A stretch of 64,000 bases of DNA from assembly GCF_014897585.1 (NCBI RefSeq), contig NZ_JABUXW010000007.1, positions 1 to 64,000 on the forward strand, given 5' to 3'. Under the pieces are notes generated by a model, which saw only the letters and a list, made by a program, of their open reading frames with translations, did no database searches and was not told the DNA's origin. The stretch comes from Brachybacterium tyrofermentans. Lineage in GTDB: Bacteria > Actinomycetota > Actinomycetes > Actinomycetales > Dermabacteraceae. This document shows, piece by piece, positions 16,286 to 24,221 of this stretch. Both the position numbers and the translations under genes were made by a program. The stretch's first letter is position 1; the number at the start of each line of letters is the position of its first letter.

Positions 16286-17134
16286 TCAGGCCGTCTTGGT
16301 CGCCGGGTCGGCGCCGCCGCGGCCGTCGGGGCGGTCCAGCTCGTCGATCGCGGCGATCTCGTCGCTCGTGAGCACGAGTTCGACGGCGGCGAGGTTCTCC
16401 ACGATGCGCGAGGGCGTGACTGACTTCGGGATCGTCACGATGTCGTGCGCGAGGTGCCAGGCCAGCACCACCTGGGCCGGGGTCGCCCCGTGCGCTGCGG
16501 CGATGTCCGTGATGACGCTGTTCTCCAGCAGGTCGGACTTGCCCTGGCCCAGCGGGCCCCACGACTCGGTGAGGATCCCGTGCTGCGCGTGGATCTCGCG
16601 CAGCTCGCGCTGCTGGAAGTAGGGGTGCAGCTCGATCTGGTGGATCGCGGGCACGACGCCCGTGGCCTCGATGATCTCCGCGAGCTGGGGCGCGGGGTAG
16701 TTCGAGACGCCGATCGTGCGCACCAGCCCGCGCTTCTGCAGCTCGATCAGAGCCTTCCACGCCTCGACGTACTGCCCCTGCGAGGGCACGGCCCAGTGCA
16801 CGAGGTAGAGGTCCACGTAGTCCAGGCCGAGGCGCTCGAGCGAGGCCTCGCAGGCGGCGATCGCGTCGTCGAAGCCCTGGGCGTCGTTCCAGAGCTTCGT
16901 GGTCACGAACAGCTCCTCGCGCGGCACGCCGGCCTCGCGGATCGCGCGGCCCACGCCCTCCTCGTTCCCGTAGACCTTCGCGGTGTCGAGGTGGCGGTAT
17001 CCGGCCTCGAGCGCCTGGAGGGTGACGTCGGCCGCGACGTCGTCCTCGACCTTGAAGACGCCGTAGCCGAGCTGGGGGATCGAGCGGCCGCCGGCCAGCT
17101 CGAGGGACGGGACGACGGGATGTGCTGCAGGCAT
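16286..17134 (-). CDS. aldo/keto reductase
   Basis: A 282-residue TIM-barrel NADPH-dependent reductase. The catalytic tetrad is visible: Asp in GYRHLDTAKVYGNEEG with Tyr six residues later, Lys in VTTKLW, and His in LYLVHW. IPKSVTPSRIVENL is the cofactor-binding loop near the C-terminus. It falls in the AKR5-like group (2,5-diketogluconate reductase relatives); the physiological substrate is unknown. AGAGG lies seven bases before the ATG at 17134. A closely similar paralogue is at 19218-20057, on the other side of the drug exporter. Confidence 0.9.
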   Translation of the reverse strand: MPAAHPVVPSLELAGGRSIPQLGYGVFKVEDDVAADVTLQALEAGYRHLDTAKVYGNEEGVGRAIREAGVPREELFVTTKLWNDAQGFDDAIAACEASLERLGLDYVDLYLVHWAVPSQGQYVEAWKALIELQKRGLVRTIGVSNYPAPQLAEIIEATGVVPAIHQIELHPYFQQRELREIHAQHGILTESWGPLGQGKSDLLENSVITDIAAAHGATPAQVVLAWHLAHDIVTIPKSVTPSRIVENLAAVELVLTSDEIAAIDELDRPDGRGGADPATKTA

Positions 17135-17346
17135 GGGATTCCTCTTCTCGGGGGTTCCGCTCCAGGCTACGGGGCACGGCCGACCGAGGACCCCTGGGCC
17201 GGCCGGCGAGCCGGATGCGAGCGGCCCGTCGGGCGCGACCGTTGCGGCAGGGTTCAGCGGGCGGGGCCGATGGAGGTATAGGGCGCCGTCGGCGGATGGC
17301 GCGAGGATCAACTGTTCGATGTATCGACGGATCTGACACAGAGTCA

Positions 17347-17352
17347 TAATCT
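17347..17352 (+). promoter_or_regulatory. -10 element of the DHA2 exporter gene
   Basis: TAATCT lies six bases before the ATG at 17359, overlapping CATAAT (17345-17350), a near-perfect -10 hexamer. TCGACG at 17324-17329 gives a 17-base spacing for the -35 region. Transcription would begin at or next to the start codon. Confidence 0.5.
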
Positions 17353-17358
17353 AGGGAC

Positions 17359-19062
17359 ATGACGAACTCACGCCCCCACCGTTCCGGGGCGACCGCATCG
17401 GCCGCCACCGCGCCCCACGCATCGACCGCTGACGCCACGCCAGCTGACCCCGAGCCCGCTGGCCGCCGGCCCGCCGGCGCCCCCGCCGATCCCTCGACCG
17501 ACCCGCGCCGCTGGAAGGCACTGGGCGTCCTGGCGGCCGGCCTCGCCCTGATCGTCATCGACGGGTCGATCGTCGCCGTCTCGCTGCCCACGATCATCGG
17601 TGACCTCGGCCTGGACCTCACCGACGCGCAGTGGGTCTCCACCAGCTACGCCGTGGTCCTCTCCGCGCTGCTGCTGATCACCGGGCGCATGGGCGATCGC
17701 CTGGGCCGGCGCCGGCTGTTCCTCGCCGGAGTGGCCCTGTTCGTGATCGCCTCCGTGCTCGCGGCGATGGCTGGGGGAGCGGCCGCGCTGATCGCCGCCC
17801 GACTGCTGCAGGGCGTCGGCGGAGCGCTGATCCTGCCCTCGACGCTCTCGACCGTGAATGCCACCTTCCGCGGCTCCGAGCGTGCTGCGGCGTTCGGGGT
17901 GTGGGGCGCCGTGATGGCCGGCGCCGCAGCCCTGGGCCCGCTGCTCGGCGGCTGGCTGACCAGCTCGTTCTCCTGGCCGTGGATCTTCCTGGTCAATGTG
18001 CCGATCGGTCTGCTGGTCATCGCCGGCACCATCGCCTGGGTGGGGGAGACCCGGGAGGCGCCGCGCCCCCAGGGCGGGCGGCGGGACCTCGATGTGATGG
18101 GTGCGCTGCTCAGCGCCCTCGCGCTCGGATCCCTCGTGTTCGCGATCGTCGAGTCCACGACCCTGGGCTGGTGGACGCAGAAGGCACCGCTGGAGATCGG
18201 CGGCCTCACGATCCACGGGCCCGTCGGCCTCTCTCTGACCCCGGTGCTGCTGCTCGTCGGCCTCCTGGCTCTGATCGCCTTCCTGCGCCTGGAGCGCCGC
18301 CGCGGCGCCGCCGGACGCGAGGTCCTGCTGGACCTGTCGCTGTTCCGTCTGCGGGCGTTCGCCTGGGGCAACCTCACCGCCGGGACCGTGGCGATCGGCG
18401 AGTTCGGCCTGCTGTTCGTGCTGCCCCTGTACCTGGTGAACGTGCTGGCCCTGGGCACGCTCCAGGCCGGCCTGGTGCTCGCCGCGATGGCCGGCGGCGC
18501 GTTCCTCTCGGGAACCCTGGCCCGGCATCTCGCCGCGGCGATCGGGGCGCCCGGCACCGTGCTGGTCGGCCTCGGGCTCGAGGTGCTCGGCGTCGGCGTG
18601 CTCGCACTGCTCCTCGGACCGGCCACCCCGATCGCGCTGCTCGTCGTGACCCTCGTCGTCTACGGGCTGGGCCTGGGGCTCGCCTCCGCGCAGCTGACCT
18701 CCACCGTGCTCGCCCCCGTGCCGCCGGAGCAGTCCGGGCAGGGCTCGGCCACGCAGTCCACCGTCCGCCAGCTCGGCACCGCGCTGGGAACGGCCGTCTC
18801 CGGCGCGTTCCTCGCGGCCGGGTTGTCCGCCGGCACCGGGTCGCTGACGGGGGAGGCCGCCCGCTACGGGCAGGCCATGACCGACTCGGCCGGGTCGATC
18901 CTCTCCCAGCTGCGCGCCCAGGGCGCCGGGAGCGGGACGCTCGACCAGCTGGGCACCGTCTTCACCGACGGATCGCGGATCGCGATGGCAGGGTCGGCAG
19001 GATTCCTGCTGCTGGGCCTGATCGGCGCACTGGCCGTGGCCCGGGCCGCACGCCGGGACTGA
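17359..19062 (+). CDS. DHA2-family (14-TM) MFS drug exporter
   Basis: A 567-residue major facilitator of the EmrB/QacA type, with about fourteen membrane segments. GRMGDRLGRRRLF is the cytoplasmic loop motif A, LPSTLSTVNATF follows the family's motif in helix 4, and GAVMAGAAALGPLLGGWL is motif C of antiporters. A proline- and alanine-rich 50-residue cytoplasmic head precedes helix 1. The likely role is proton-driven export of drugs or metabolites. It is flanked by two aldo/keto reductases, but both face toward it on the other strand or end away from it, so no operon is formed. Confidence 0.92.
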   Translation: MTNSRPHRSGATASAATAPHASTADATPADPEPAGRRPAGAPADPSTDPRRWKALGVLAAGLALIVIDGSIVAVSLPTIIGDLGLDLTDAQWVSTSYAVVLSALLLITGRMGDRLGRRRLFLAGVALFVIASVLAAMAGGAAALIAARLLQGVGGALILPSTLSTVNATFRGSERAAAFGVWGAVMAGAAALGPLLGGWLTSSFSWPWIFLVNVPIGLLVIAGTIAWVGETREAPRPQGGRRDLDVMGALLSALALGSLVFAIVESTTLGWWTQKAPLEIGGLTIHGPVGLSLTPVLLLVGLLALIAFLRLERRRGAAGREVLLDLSLFRLRAFAWGNLTAGTVAIGEFGLLFVLPLYLVNVLALGTLQAGLVLAAMAGGAFLSGTLARHLAAAIGAPGTVLVGLGLEVLGVGVLALLLGPATPIALLVVTLVVYGLGLGLASAQLTSTVLAPVPPEQSGQGSATQSTVRQLGTALGTAVSGAFLAAGLSAGTGSLTGEAARYGQAMTDSAGSILSQLRAQGAGSGTLDQLGTVFTDGSRIAMAGSAGFLLLGLIGALAVARAARRD

Positions 19063-19076
19063 TCCCGCCGTCGGTC

Positions 19077-19125
19077 CTCACCCTCGAGCCCTCACCCTCG
19101 AGCCCTCACCGTCGAGCTCTCGTCA
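19077..19125. repeat. short tandem repeats after the exporter gene
   Basis: Three copies of a 15-16 base unit containing CTCACC(C/G)TCGAGC follow the stop codon of the DHA2 gene. No function is evident. Confidence 0.5.
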
Positions 19126-19145
19126 CGATGCCGGCCCCGAACGAT

Positions 19146-19178
19146 GCTCGGCCCGACCCCTCAGGGGCCGGGCCGAGC
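19146..19178. terminator. strong bidirectional terminator hairpin
   Basis: GCTCGGCCCG (19146-19155) pairs perfectly with CGGGCCGAGC (19169-19178); one A-C mismatch then leads to a further CCCC/GGGG stem with a TCA loop. It lies between the convergent DHA2 exporter and the second aldo/keto reductase. Confidence 0.8.
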
Positions 19179-19217
19179 TGCGTATCAGGCGTCCATCACC
19201 TGTGGATCAGGCGCAGA

Positions 19218-20057
19218 TCAGAAGTTGCAGGTCTGCGGGTCGCCGCCGATGCGGCCGTCGACCTGGTCCAGGGCGTCGATCCGGGCGATCTCTCCCTCGG
19301 TGAGCGTGACGTCGGCGGAGGCGAAGTTCGAGATGATCCGCTCGGGCGTGACCGACTTGGGGATCACGACGAAGCCCTTGGCGAGGTGCCACGCGAGGAC
19401 GACCTGCGCGGGGGTCACGCCGTGCGCCTCGGCGATGTCGGTGATGACGGGGTCGCCGAGGTCGTTGCTCTCACTGCCCTGGCCGAGCGGGGACCAGGAC
19501 TGGTGGAGGATCTCGTGGGCGCCCTCGACCTCGCGCAGCTCGGTCTGCTGGAAGGTCGGGTGGGTCTCGACCTGGTGGATCACCGGGGTCACGCCGGAGG
19601 CCTCGATGATCTCCTCGAGCTCCGCCTTCGGGAAGTTCGAGACGCCGATCGAGGTGGCCTTGCCGCTCTTCTGGATCTCGATGAGCGCCTTCCAGGCCTC
19701 GACGTACTGGCCCTGGATGGGCTTGGCCCAGTGGATCAGGTACAGGTCCACGTGGTCCAGGCCGAGCTTCTCCAGTGAGGTGTCGATCGCGGCGAGGGCG
19801 TCGTCACGGCCGTGGGAGTCGTTCCACAGCTTGGTGGTCACGAAGATCTCCTCGCGCGGCACGCCGGAGGCGCGGATGCCACGACCCACGCCCTCCTCGT
19901 TGCCGTAGACCGCGGCGGTGTCGAGGTGTCGGTAGCCGGCGCGCAGGGCCTGCTCGACGACGTCGGCCGCGACGTCGTTCTCGACCTGCCACACGCCGTA
20001 GCCGAGCTGGGGGATCTCGTGGCCGTCATGGAAACGGACAGCGGGGATGCTGGTCAT
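19218..20057 (-). CDS. aldo/keto reductase (paralogue)
   Basis: A 279-residue reductase of the same subgroup as the protein at 16286-17134, with the tetrad Asp and Tyr in YRHLDTAAVYGNEEG, Lys in TTKLWND and His in LIHW, and the IPKSVTPERI cofactor loop. The two proteins are alike over their whole length, consistent with a duplication that brackets the drug exporter. The substrate is unknown. GGAGCACC provides a ribosome binding site for the ATG at 20057. The C-terminal GGDPQTCNF differs from its paralogue. Confidence 0.9.
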   Translation of the reverse strand: MTSIPAVRFHDGHEIPQLGYGVWQVENDVAADVVEQALRAGYRHLDTAAVYGNEEGVGRGIRASGVPREEIFVTTKLWNDSHGRDDALAAIDTSLEKLGLDHVDLYLIHWAKPIQGQYVEAWKALIEIQKSGKATSIGVSNFPKAELEEIIEASGVTPVIHQVETHPTFQQTELREVEGAHEILHQSWSPLGQGSESNDLGDPVITDIAEAHGVTPAQVVLAWHLAKGFVVIPKSVTPERIISNFASADVTLTEGEIARIDALDQVDGRIGGDPQTCNF

Positions 20058-20209
20058 CAGGTGGTGCTCCTTCGATGGGGACTGCGCAAGACTAGGCCCG
20101 CCGGCGTGGATCCACCTCAGCCGTTCGCGCACGGCGGAGACATCGAAAGGCGTCGGAGGGCATCGGCCGCCGGAGCGGGAGCTCCCCGGGAGCAGGCAGG
20201 GCGGCCCCC

Positions 20210-20215
20210 TACGAT
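20210..20215 (+). promoter_or_regulatory. -10 element of the LssY_C transcript
   Basis: TACGAT lies six bases before an ATG at 20222 that opens a 10-codon ORF, the spacing seen for leaderless genes throughout the window. Confidence 0.5.
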
Positions 20216-20221
20216 GGCCCC

Positions 20222-20254
20222 ATGAGATCGCGGACCGCAGGGCCTGGCCGGTGA
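20222..20254 (+). CDS. leaderless upstream ORF, 10 residues
   Basis: Encodes MRSRTAGPGR and stops at TGA 20252-20254, overlapping the GTG start (20251) of the LssY_C gene in a GTGA arrangement. It has a -10 element at leaderless spacing and no ribosome binding site. The main gene also lacks a good ribosome binding site, so termination on this ORF may supply its ribosomes. Inference from sequence only. Confidence 0.45.
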   Translation: MRSRTAGPGR

Positions 20255-21819
20255 CGCCGGCGCGCGACGCGTCGGTCGTCCCGCTGGAGAGGCCGCTTCC
20301 CACGGAGCCGCCCGACTACGACCACTCCCGCGGCCATTCGCCGCGCAGGCAGCGGTTCGAGGTGTACGCCCTGCTGGACACCCTGTTCATCGTCATTGGT
20401 GTCGTGGTCTCGATCTGGCTGGCGCTGCTGTACCTGTTCGAGGGCTTCTCCCTCACGCCGGTGCGACTGCTGTACCTGGTCGGCTTCTGGCTGCTGCTCA
20501 CCTACATCACGCTCCCGCGCCTGCATCAGCTGATGACCTGGATCTATCTGCCGGACTACTTCTTCGGCCGCACCCGCACCACCGAGGGGGTGCTGTCGGA
20601 TCCGATCAATCTGGCCTTCGACGGGCCCGAGCGGGATCTGCACGTGGCGATGCGCCGCGCCGGCTGGGCCCTCGCCGAGGAGCGCACGCTGGCCTCGGCC
20701 TGGTCGATGGTGCGCTCCACCCTCCTGAGGCGCTCGTACCCGGGTGCCCCGGTCTCGAACCTGTACCTGATGGGTCGTCGCCACGACTTCACGTACCAGC
20801 AGGAGGTGGGCGGCACCACCACCAAACGGCACCACGTGCGCTTCTGGCGGATGCCCACGGACTTCGTGCTGCCCGGCGGCTACCGCGCCGACTGGCTCGC
20901 GGCCGGCACCTACGACCGCGCCGTCGGCTTCTCCTTCTTCACCCTGCAGATCACGCACCGCATCGACGAGAACATCGATGTCGAGCGCGACTACCTCATC
21001 GACACGGTGCGCTTCGCGGACCCCGAGATCCCGGTCGAGGTGATCGCCGAGTTCTCCACGGCGTACCACCACCGCAACGGCCAGGGAGACCGCTTCCGCA
21101 CCGACGGCCATCTCCCGGTGATCGATGTCGCCGACGCCGCCTCCCGCTCCGACGGGGCCAGCGCGATGATGCTGCCGCGCCATCGGCCCACGGGCACCAC
21201 GGTGATGAAGGCGCGGGCCCGCGCGGCCACCCAGTCGGCCCTGGTCGCGGCCCGTCTGCGCAGCAGCGGCTCCGGCCGTGCAGACCTCGGGGGCGAGCTC
21301 TCGGCGCAGTGGCAGGGGACGGTCGACGACCTCCACGAGATCGTGACCCGCGCGACGGACCACCACCTCCCTCCGCCCACCGTCGTCTTCACCGGGGCGC
21401 TGGTGGTGCTGCAGTCCTGCGTGGTCATCGCGCAGTGGGTGGGCCGCCTGCTGGGCGTGGACTTCCAGAGCCTGTTCGCCGAGGCGTCCTCGATCTTCCC
21501 GGAGGCCGACGGGGTCTATCTCGCCTCCGCCTTCGCGGTGGCGCTCGTGCTGCTGCTGGTCGGGGTGCTGCGTCGCAGCAGGTGGTCACGGATCGTCCTG
21601 ATGGCGCTGTTCGCAGCCGACGCGATCACGCGCCTCACGCTGGCCACGTCGATGGCCGGCGATGTCGCGCACTCGCTCCTGGTGGGTGCGGGAGCCTCGG
21701 CGCTCGGGGTGCTGGCGATCAGCTCGGACGCCTCGCGCCAATGGGTCCAGACGCTGCGCCTGTCGGTGAGGGACGCCGACGCGGAGGAGTCGGCGCAGGC
21801 AGAGGAGCCGGCAGAGTAG
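20251..21819 (+). CDS. LssY C-terminal-domain membrane protein
   Basis: A 522-residue protein. Two membrane segments (about residues 36-60 and 68-86) are followed by a soluble block of about 200 residues that resembles the LssY_C domain: SNLYLMGRRHDFTYQQEV, KRHHVRFWR, and GTYDRAVGFSFFTLQITH with IDENIDVERDYL. Three or four further membrane segments end the protein (about 390-500). In other bacteria the LssY_C domain is attached to a PAP2 phosphatase; here no PAP2 motifs are visible. The biochemical role is unknown. The GTG start has no clear ribosome binding site and overlaps the stop of a short leaderless ORF. Confidence 0.75.
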   Translation: MTPARDASVVPLERPLPTEPPDYDHSRGHSPRRQRFEVYALLDTLFIVIGVVVSIWLALLYLFEGFSLTPVRLLYLVGFWLLLTYITLPRLHQLMTWIYLPDYFFGRTRTTEGVLSDPINLAFDGPERDLHVAMRRAGWALAEERTLASAWSMVRSTLLRRSYPGAPVSNLYLMGRRHDFTYQQEVGGTTTKRHHVRFWRMPTDFVLPGGYRADWLAAGTYDRAVGFSFFTLQITHRIDENIDVERDYLIDTVRFADPEIPVEVIAEFSTAYHHRNGQGDRFRTDGHLPVIDVADAASRSDGASAMMLPRHRPTGTTVMKARARAATQSALVAARLRSSGSGRADLGGELSAQWQGTVDDLHEIVTRATDHHLPPPTVVFTGALVVLQSCVVIAQWVGRLLGVDFQSLFAEASSIFPEADGVYLASAFAVALVLLLVGVLRRSRWSRIVLMALFAADAITRLTLATSMAGDVAHSLLVGAGASALGVLAISSDASRQWVQTLRLSVRDADAEESAQAEEPAE

Positions 21820-21922
21820 AGTTCCCGCACAACCGCCCGCGGTTCCCTGGGCAATGGTGCTCTGTCCGAGCCCGTTGCCGCCCTGAGCGGTCAGATCGTG
21901 TCCCCATTCCGGGAGGATTCCC

Positions 21923-23377
21923 ATGAGCGAGCCACGCGAGGCCGCCCCCATCGCCCCCGGGGGCAGCGCCCCCTCGGAGCAGCCGGAGCTGAAGAAGGCG
22001 ATCACGCCCAAGCTCCTGCTGCTGTTCATCGTCGGTGACATCCTCGGAACCGGCGTCTACTCGCTGACCGGCAAGGTCGCCGGCGAGGTCGGCGGCGCCG
22101 GCTGGGTGCCGATCATCATCGCCTTCGCCGTGGCCATGGTCTCGGCGCTCTCCTATGTGGAGATGGTGACCAAGTATCCGCAGGCCGCCGGTGCGGCGCT
22201 GTACGTGCACAAAGCCTTCGGCATCCACTTCCTCACCTTCATGGTGACCTTCGCGGTACTGTCCTCCGGCATCACCTCGGCCTCGACCAGCGCGATCTTC
22301 CTCGCGGAGAACGTGCTGAAGGCCTTCGGCCTCGAGGAGTCCCTCGGCGCCTCCGCCGGCGGGGTCGCGACCGGGATCGCCCTGGCCTTCCTGGTGCTCG
22401 TCGCCCTGGTCAACCTGCGCGGCGTCGCCGAGTCCGTCAAGGCGAACGTCGTGCTCACCTGCATCGAGCTCACCGGCCTGATGCTGGTGATCGTCGTCGG
22501 CTTCTTCACCGTCGCCCGCGGCGAGGCCGACTTCTCGCGCGTGATCCTCTTCGAGACGCAGGACGAGAAGGGCATGTTCATGGCGATCATCGGAGCGACC
22601 GCCCTGGCGTTCTTCTCGATGGTCGGCTTCGAGGACTCGGTCAACATGGCCGAGGAGACCGTGGACCCGGTCAAGAACTTCCCGAAGGCGCTCATCGCGG
22701 GCCTGTCGATCACCGGCGTGGTCTACGTGCTGATCTCGATCCTCGCGGTCGCCGTGGTGCCGATCGGCCGGCTCACCGAGTCGACCACTCCGCTGCTCGA
22801 GGTCGTGAAGGTCGGTGCCCCCGGCATCCCGATCGACACGATCTTCGCGTTCATCTCGATCTTCGCCGTCGCCAACACGGTGCTGATCAACATGATGATG
22901 GCCTCGCGTCTGCTCTACGGCATGTCCAAGCAGGGCGTGCTGCCGGGCTTCCTCAAGGGCGTCCTGGCCACGGCCCGCACCCCGTGGGCCGGGATCGTGT
23001 TCTCCACCGGACTGGCCTTCGTGCTCGTGCTCACGGTGAAGTTCGTGCTCGCCGAGGAGACCATCCAGGCGCTCGGCGGCACCACCGCCCTGCTGCTGCT
23101 GGCCGTGTTCGGGATGGTCAACATCTCGGTGCTCGTGCTGCGCAAGGACAAGGTCGATGCGGACCACTTCCGCACTCCGACGGTGCTGCCCGTGATCGGA
23201 GCGATCACCTCGTTCGCCCTGATCACCCCGCTCGCCCAACCTGCGCAGAACTACGTCATCGCCGGCGGCCTGCTCGCCGTGGGCCTCGTGCTCTACGCGA
23301 TCACCTGGTTCTACAACAGCGCGGTCAAGGCCCGACGCACACGGTTCCGTCATCCCGACGACCTCGGCAAGCCGTGA
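21923..23377 (+). CDS. APC-family amino acid permease
   Basis: A 484-residue transporter with about twelve membrane segments and a charged N-terminal tail. Helix 1 carries the GDILGTGVYSL motif typical of APC transporters, where the unwound region binds the substrate amine and carboxylate, and helix 6 carries ALAFFSMVGFEDSVNMAEE. The substrate is an amino acid or amine that cannot be specified. GGGAGGA lies seven bases before the ATG. The universal stress protein follows after 94 bp and is probably co-transcribed, a common pairing for APC permeases. Confidence 0.9.
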   Translation: MSEPREAAPIAPGGSAPSEQPELKKAITPKLLLLFIVGDILGTGVYSLTGKVAGEVGGAGWVPIIIAFAVAMVSALSYVEMVTKYPQAAGAALYVHKAFGIHFLTFMVTFAVLSSGITSASTSAIFLAENVLKAFGLEESLGASAGGVATGIALAFLVLVALVNLRGVAESVKANVVLTCIELTGLMLVIVVGFFTVARGEADFSRVILFETQDEKGMFMAIIGATALAFFSMVGFEDSVNMAEETVDPVKNFPKALIAGLSITGVVYVLISILAVAVVPIGRLTESTTPLLEVVKVGAPGIPIDTIFAFISIFAVANTVLINMMMASRLLYGMSKQGVLPGFLKGVLATARTPWAGIVFSTGLAFVLVLTVKFVLAEETIQALGGTTALLLLAVFGMVNISVLVLRKDKVDADHFRTPTVLPVIGAITSFALITPLAQPAQNYVIAGGLLAVGLVLYAITWFYNSAVKARRTRFRHPDDLGKP

Positions 23378-23471
23378 CCTCGCGGCCTCGGCTGCGACGC
23401 CAGACACGCCAGACACGCACGGCACGCCAGACACCGACCCGTCCCACGACGCCACACTCCCGGGAGATGCC

Positions 23472-23885
23472 ATGACCACCATCCTGCTGGCCTACGTCCC
23501 CAGCGCCACCAGCGAGGCCGCTCTGACGTACGCGATCGAGGAGGCGAGGCGCCGCGATGCGAAGCTCCTCGTGCTCGCCTCCGAGCGCCCGCCGGATCCG
23601 CGCAAGGCCCGCGGCGTGACGGACCAGCGCTCGCTGCCCGAGCGTCTGGCGGAGACCGGCCTCGAGCACGAGCTGCGCACCGTGCCCACGCGCGACGACC
23701 CGGCCGACGACATCCTCGATGCCGTCGAGTCCGACCCCGTCGACCTGGTGGTGCTCGGCATCCGTCGCCGCACCCCGATCGGCAAGATCCTGCTGGGGTC
23801 CACCTCGCAGCGGATCGCGATCGAATCTCCGGTCCCGGTGGTGCTGGTCAAGCCGGACACCTTCGTGCCGCCGACGAGATTCTGA
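23472..23885 (+). CDS. universal stress protein (UspA family)
   Basis: A 137-residue single Usp domain beginning with a beta strand (TTILLAYVPSATSEAAL) and ending with the nucleotide-binding signature: VVLGIRRRTPIGKILLGSTSQRI, which keeps the Gly-x2-Gly-x9-Gly-Ser pattern in relaxed form, and a final strand PVPVVLVKP. It may bind ATP and could modulate the permease encoded upstream, as suggested for Usp proteins linked to transporters; that is inference. A strong terminator follows at 23988-24033. Confidence 0.88.
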   Translation: MTTILLAYVPSATSEAALTYAIEEARRRDAKLLVLASERPPDPRKARGVTDQRSLPERLAETGLEHELRTVPTRDDPADDILDAVESDPVDLVVLGIRRRTPIGKILLGSTSQRIAIESPVPVVLVKPDTFVPPTRF

Positions 23886-23987
23886 CCCTCGAGGCCCCGG
23901 CCCACGGGCCACCGGACCCCCGGGCCGCCGGCATTCGGGCCCCCGGCCCCACCGGACCCACCGGGCCCCCCGGGTGCTGAGCCCTCA

Positions 23988-24033
23988 CGACGGCCCCTGG
24001 ACCTGTTCTGCGGAACAGTCCCAGGGGCCGTCG
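23988..24033. terminator. strong terminator hairpin
   Basis: CGACGGCCCCTGG (23988-24000) pairs perfectly with CCAGGGGCCGTCG (24021-24033); a small internal loop and a TGTTC/GAACA stem complete the structure. It ends the permease-Usp transcript. The DNA from 23886 to 23987 is a run of CCGG/GGCC-rich imperfect repeats with no gene. Confidence 0.8.
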
Positions 24034-24094
24034 GCCGTCGTGGAGGACCTCTGCGCGGTGACGGACCCGCGTGCACCGGCCCGGTCCGTCACGC

Positions 24095-24130
24095 GTTCGC
24101 ACCCCAGAGTTCACCGGGGTGTCGCCCTCG
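24095..24130 (+). promoter_or_regulatory. possible PHO box upstream of phoX
   Basis: GTTCACCGGGG (24109-24119) is followed by TGTCGCCCTCG (24120-24130), and GTTCGCACCCC lies at 24095-24105. GTTCACC-type units spaced by 11 bases are the pattern of PhoP-binding PHO boxes in actinobacteria; here one unit is good and the others are weak. Confidence 0.35.
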
Positions 24131-24221
24131 GGTGGGCCCGTGATCACCTCGCAGGGGCACTGTCGTCATGCCCCTGCTCGTGCCTCGGCCGAGCGACGGA
24201 TCGACTGCGAAGGATCACCCC

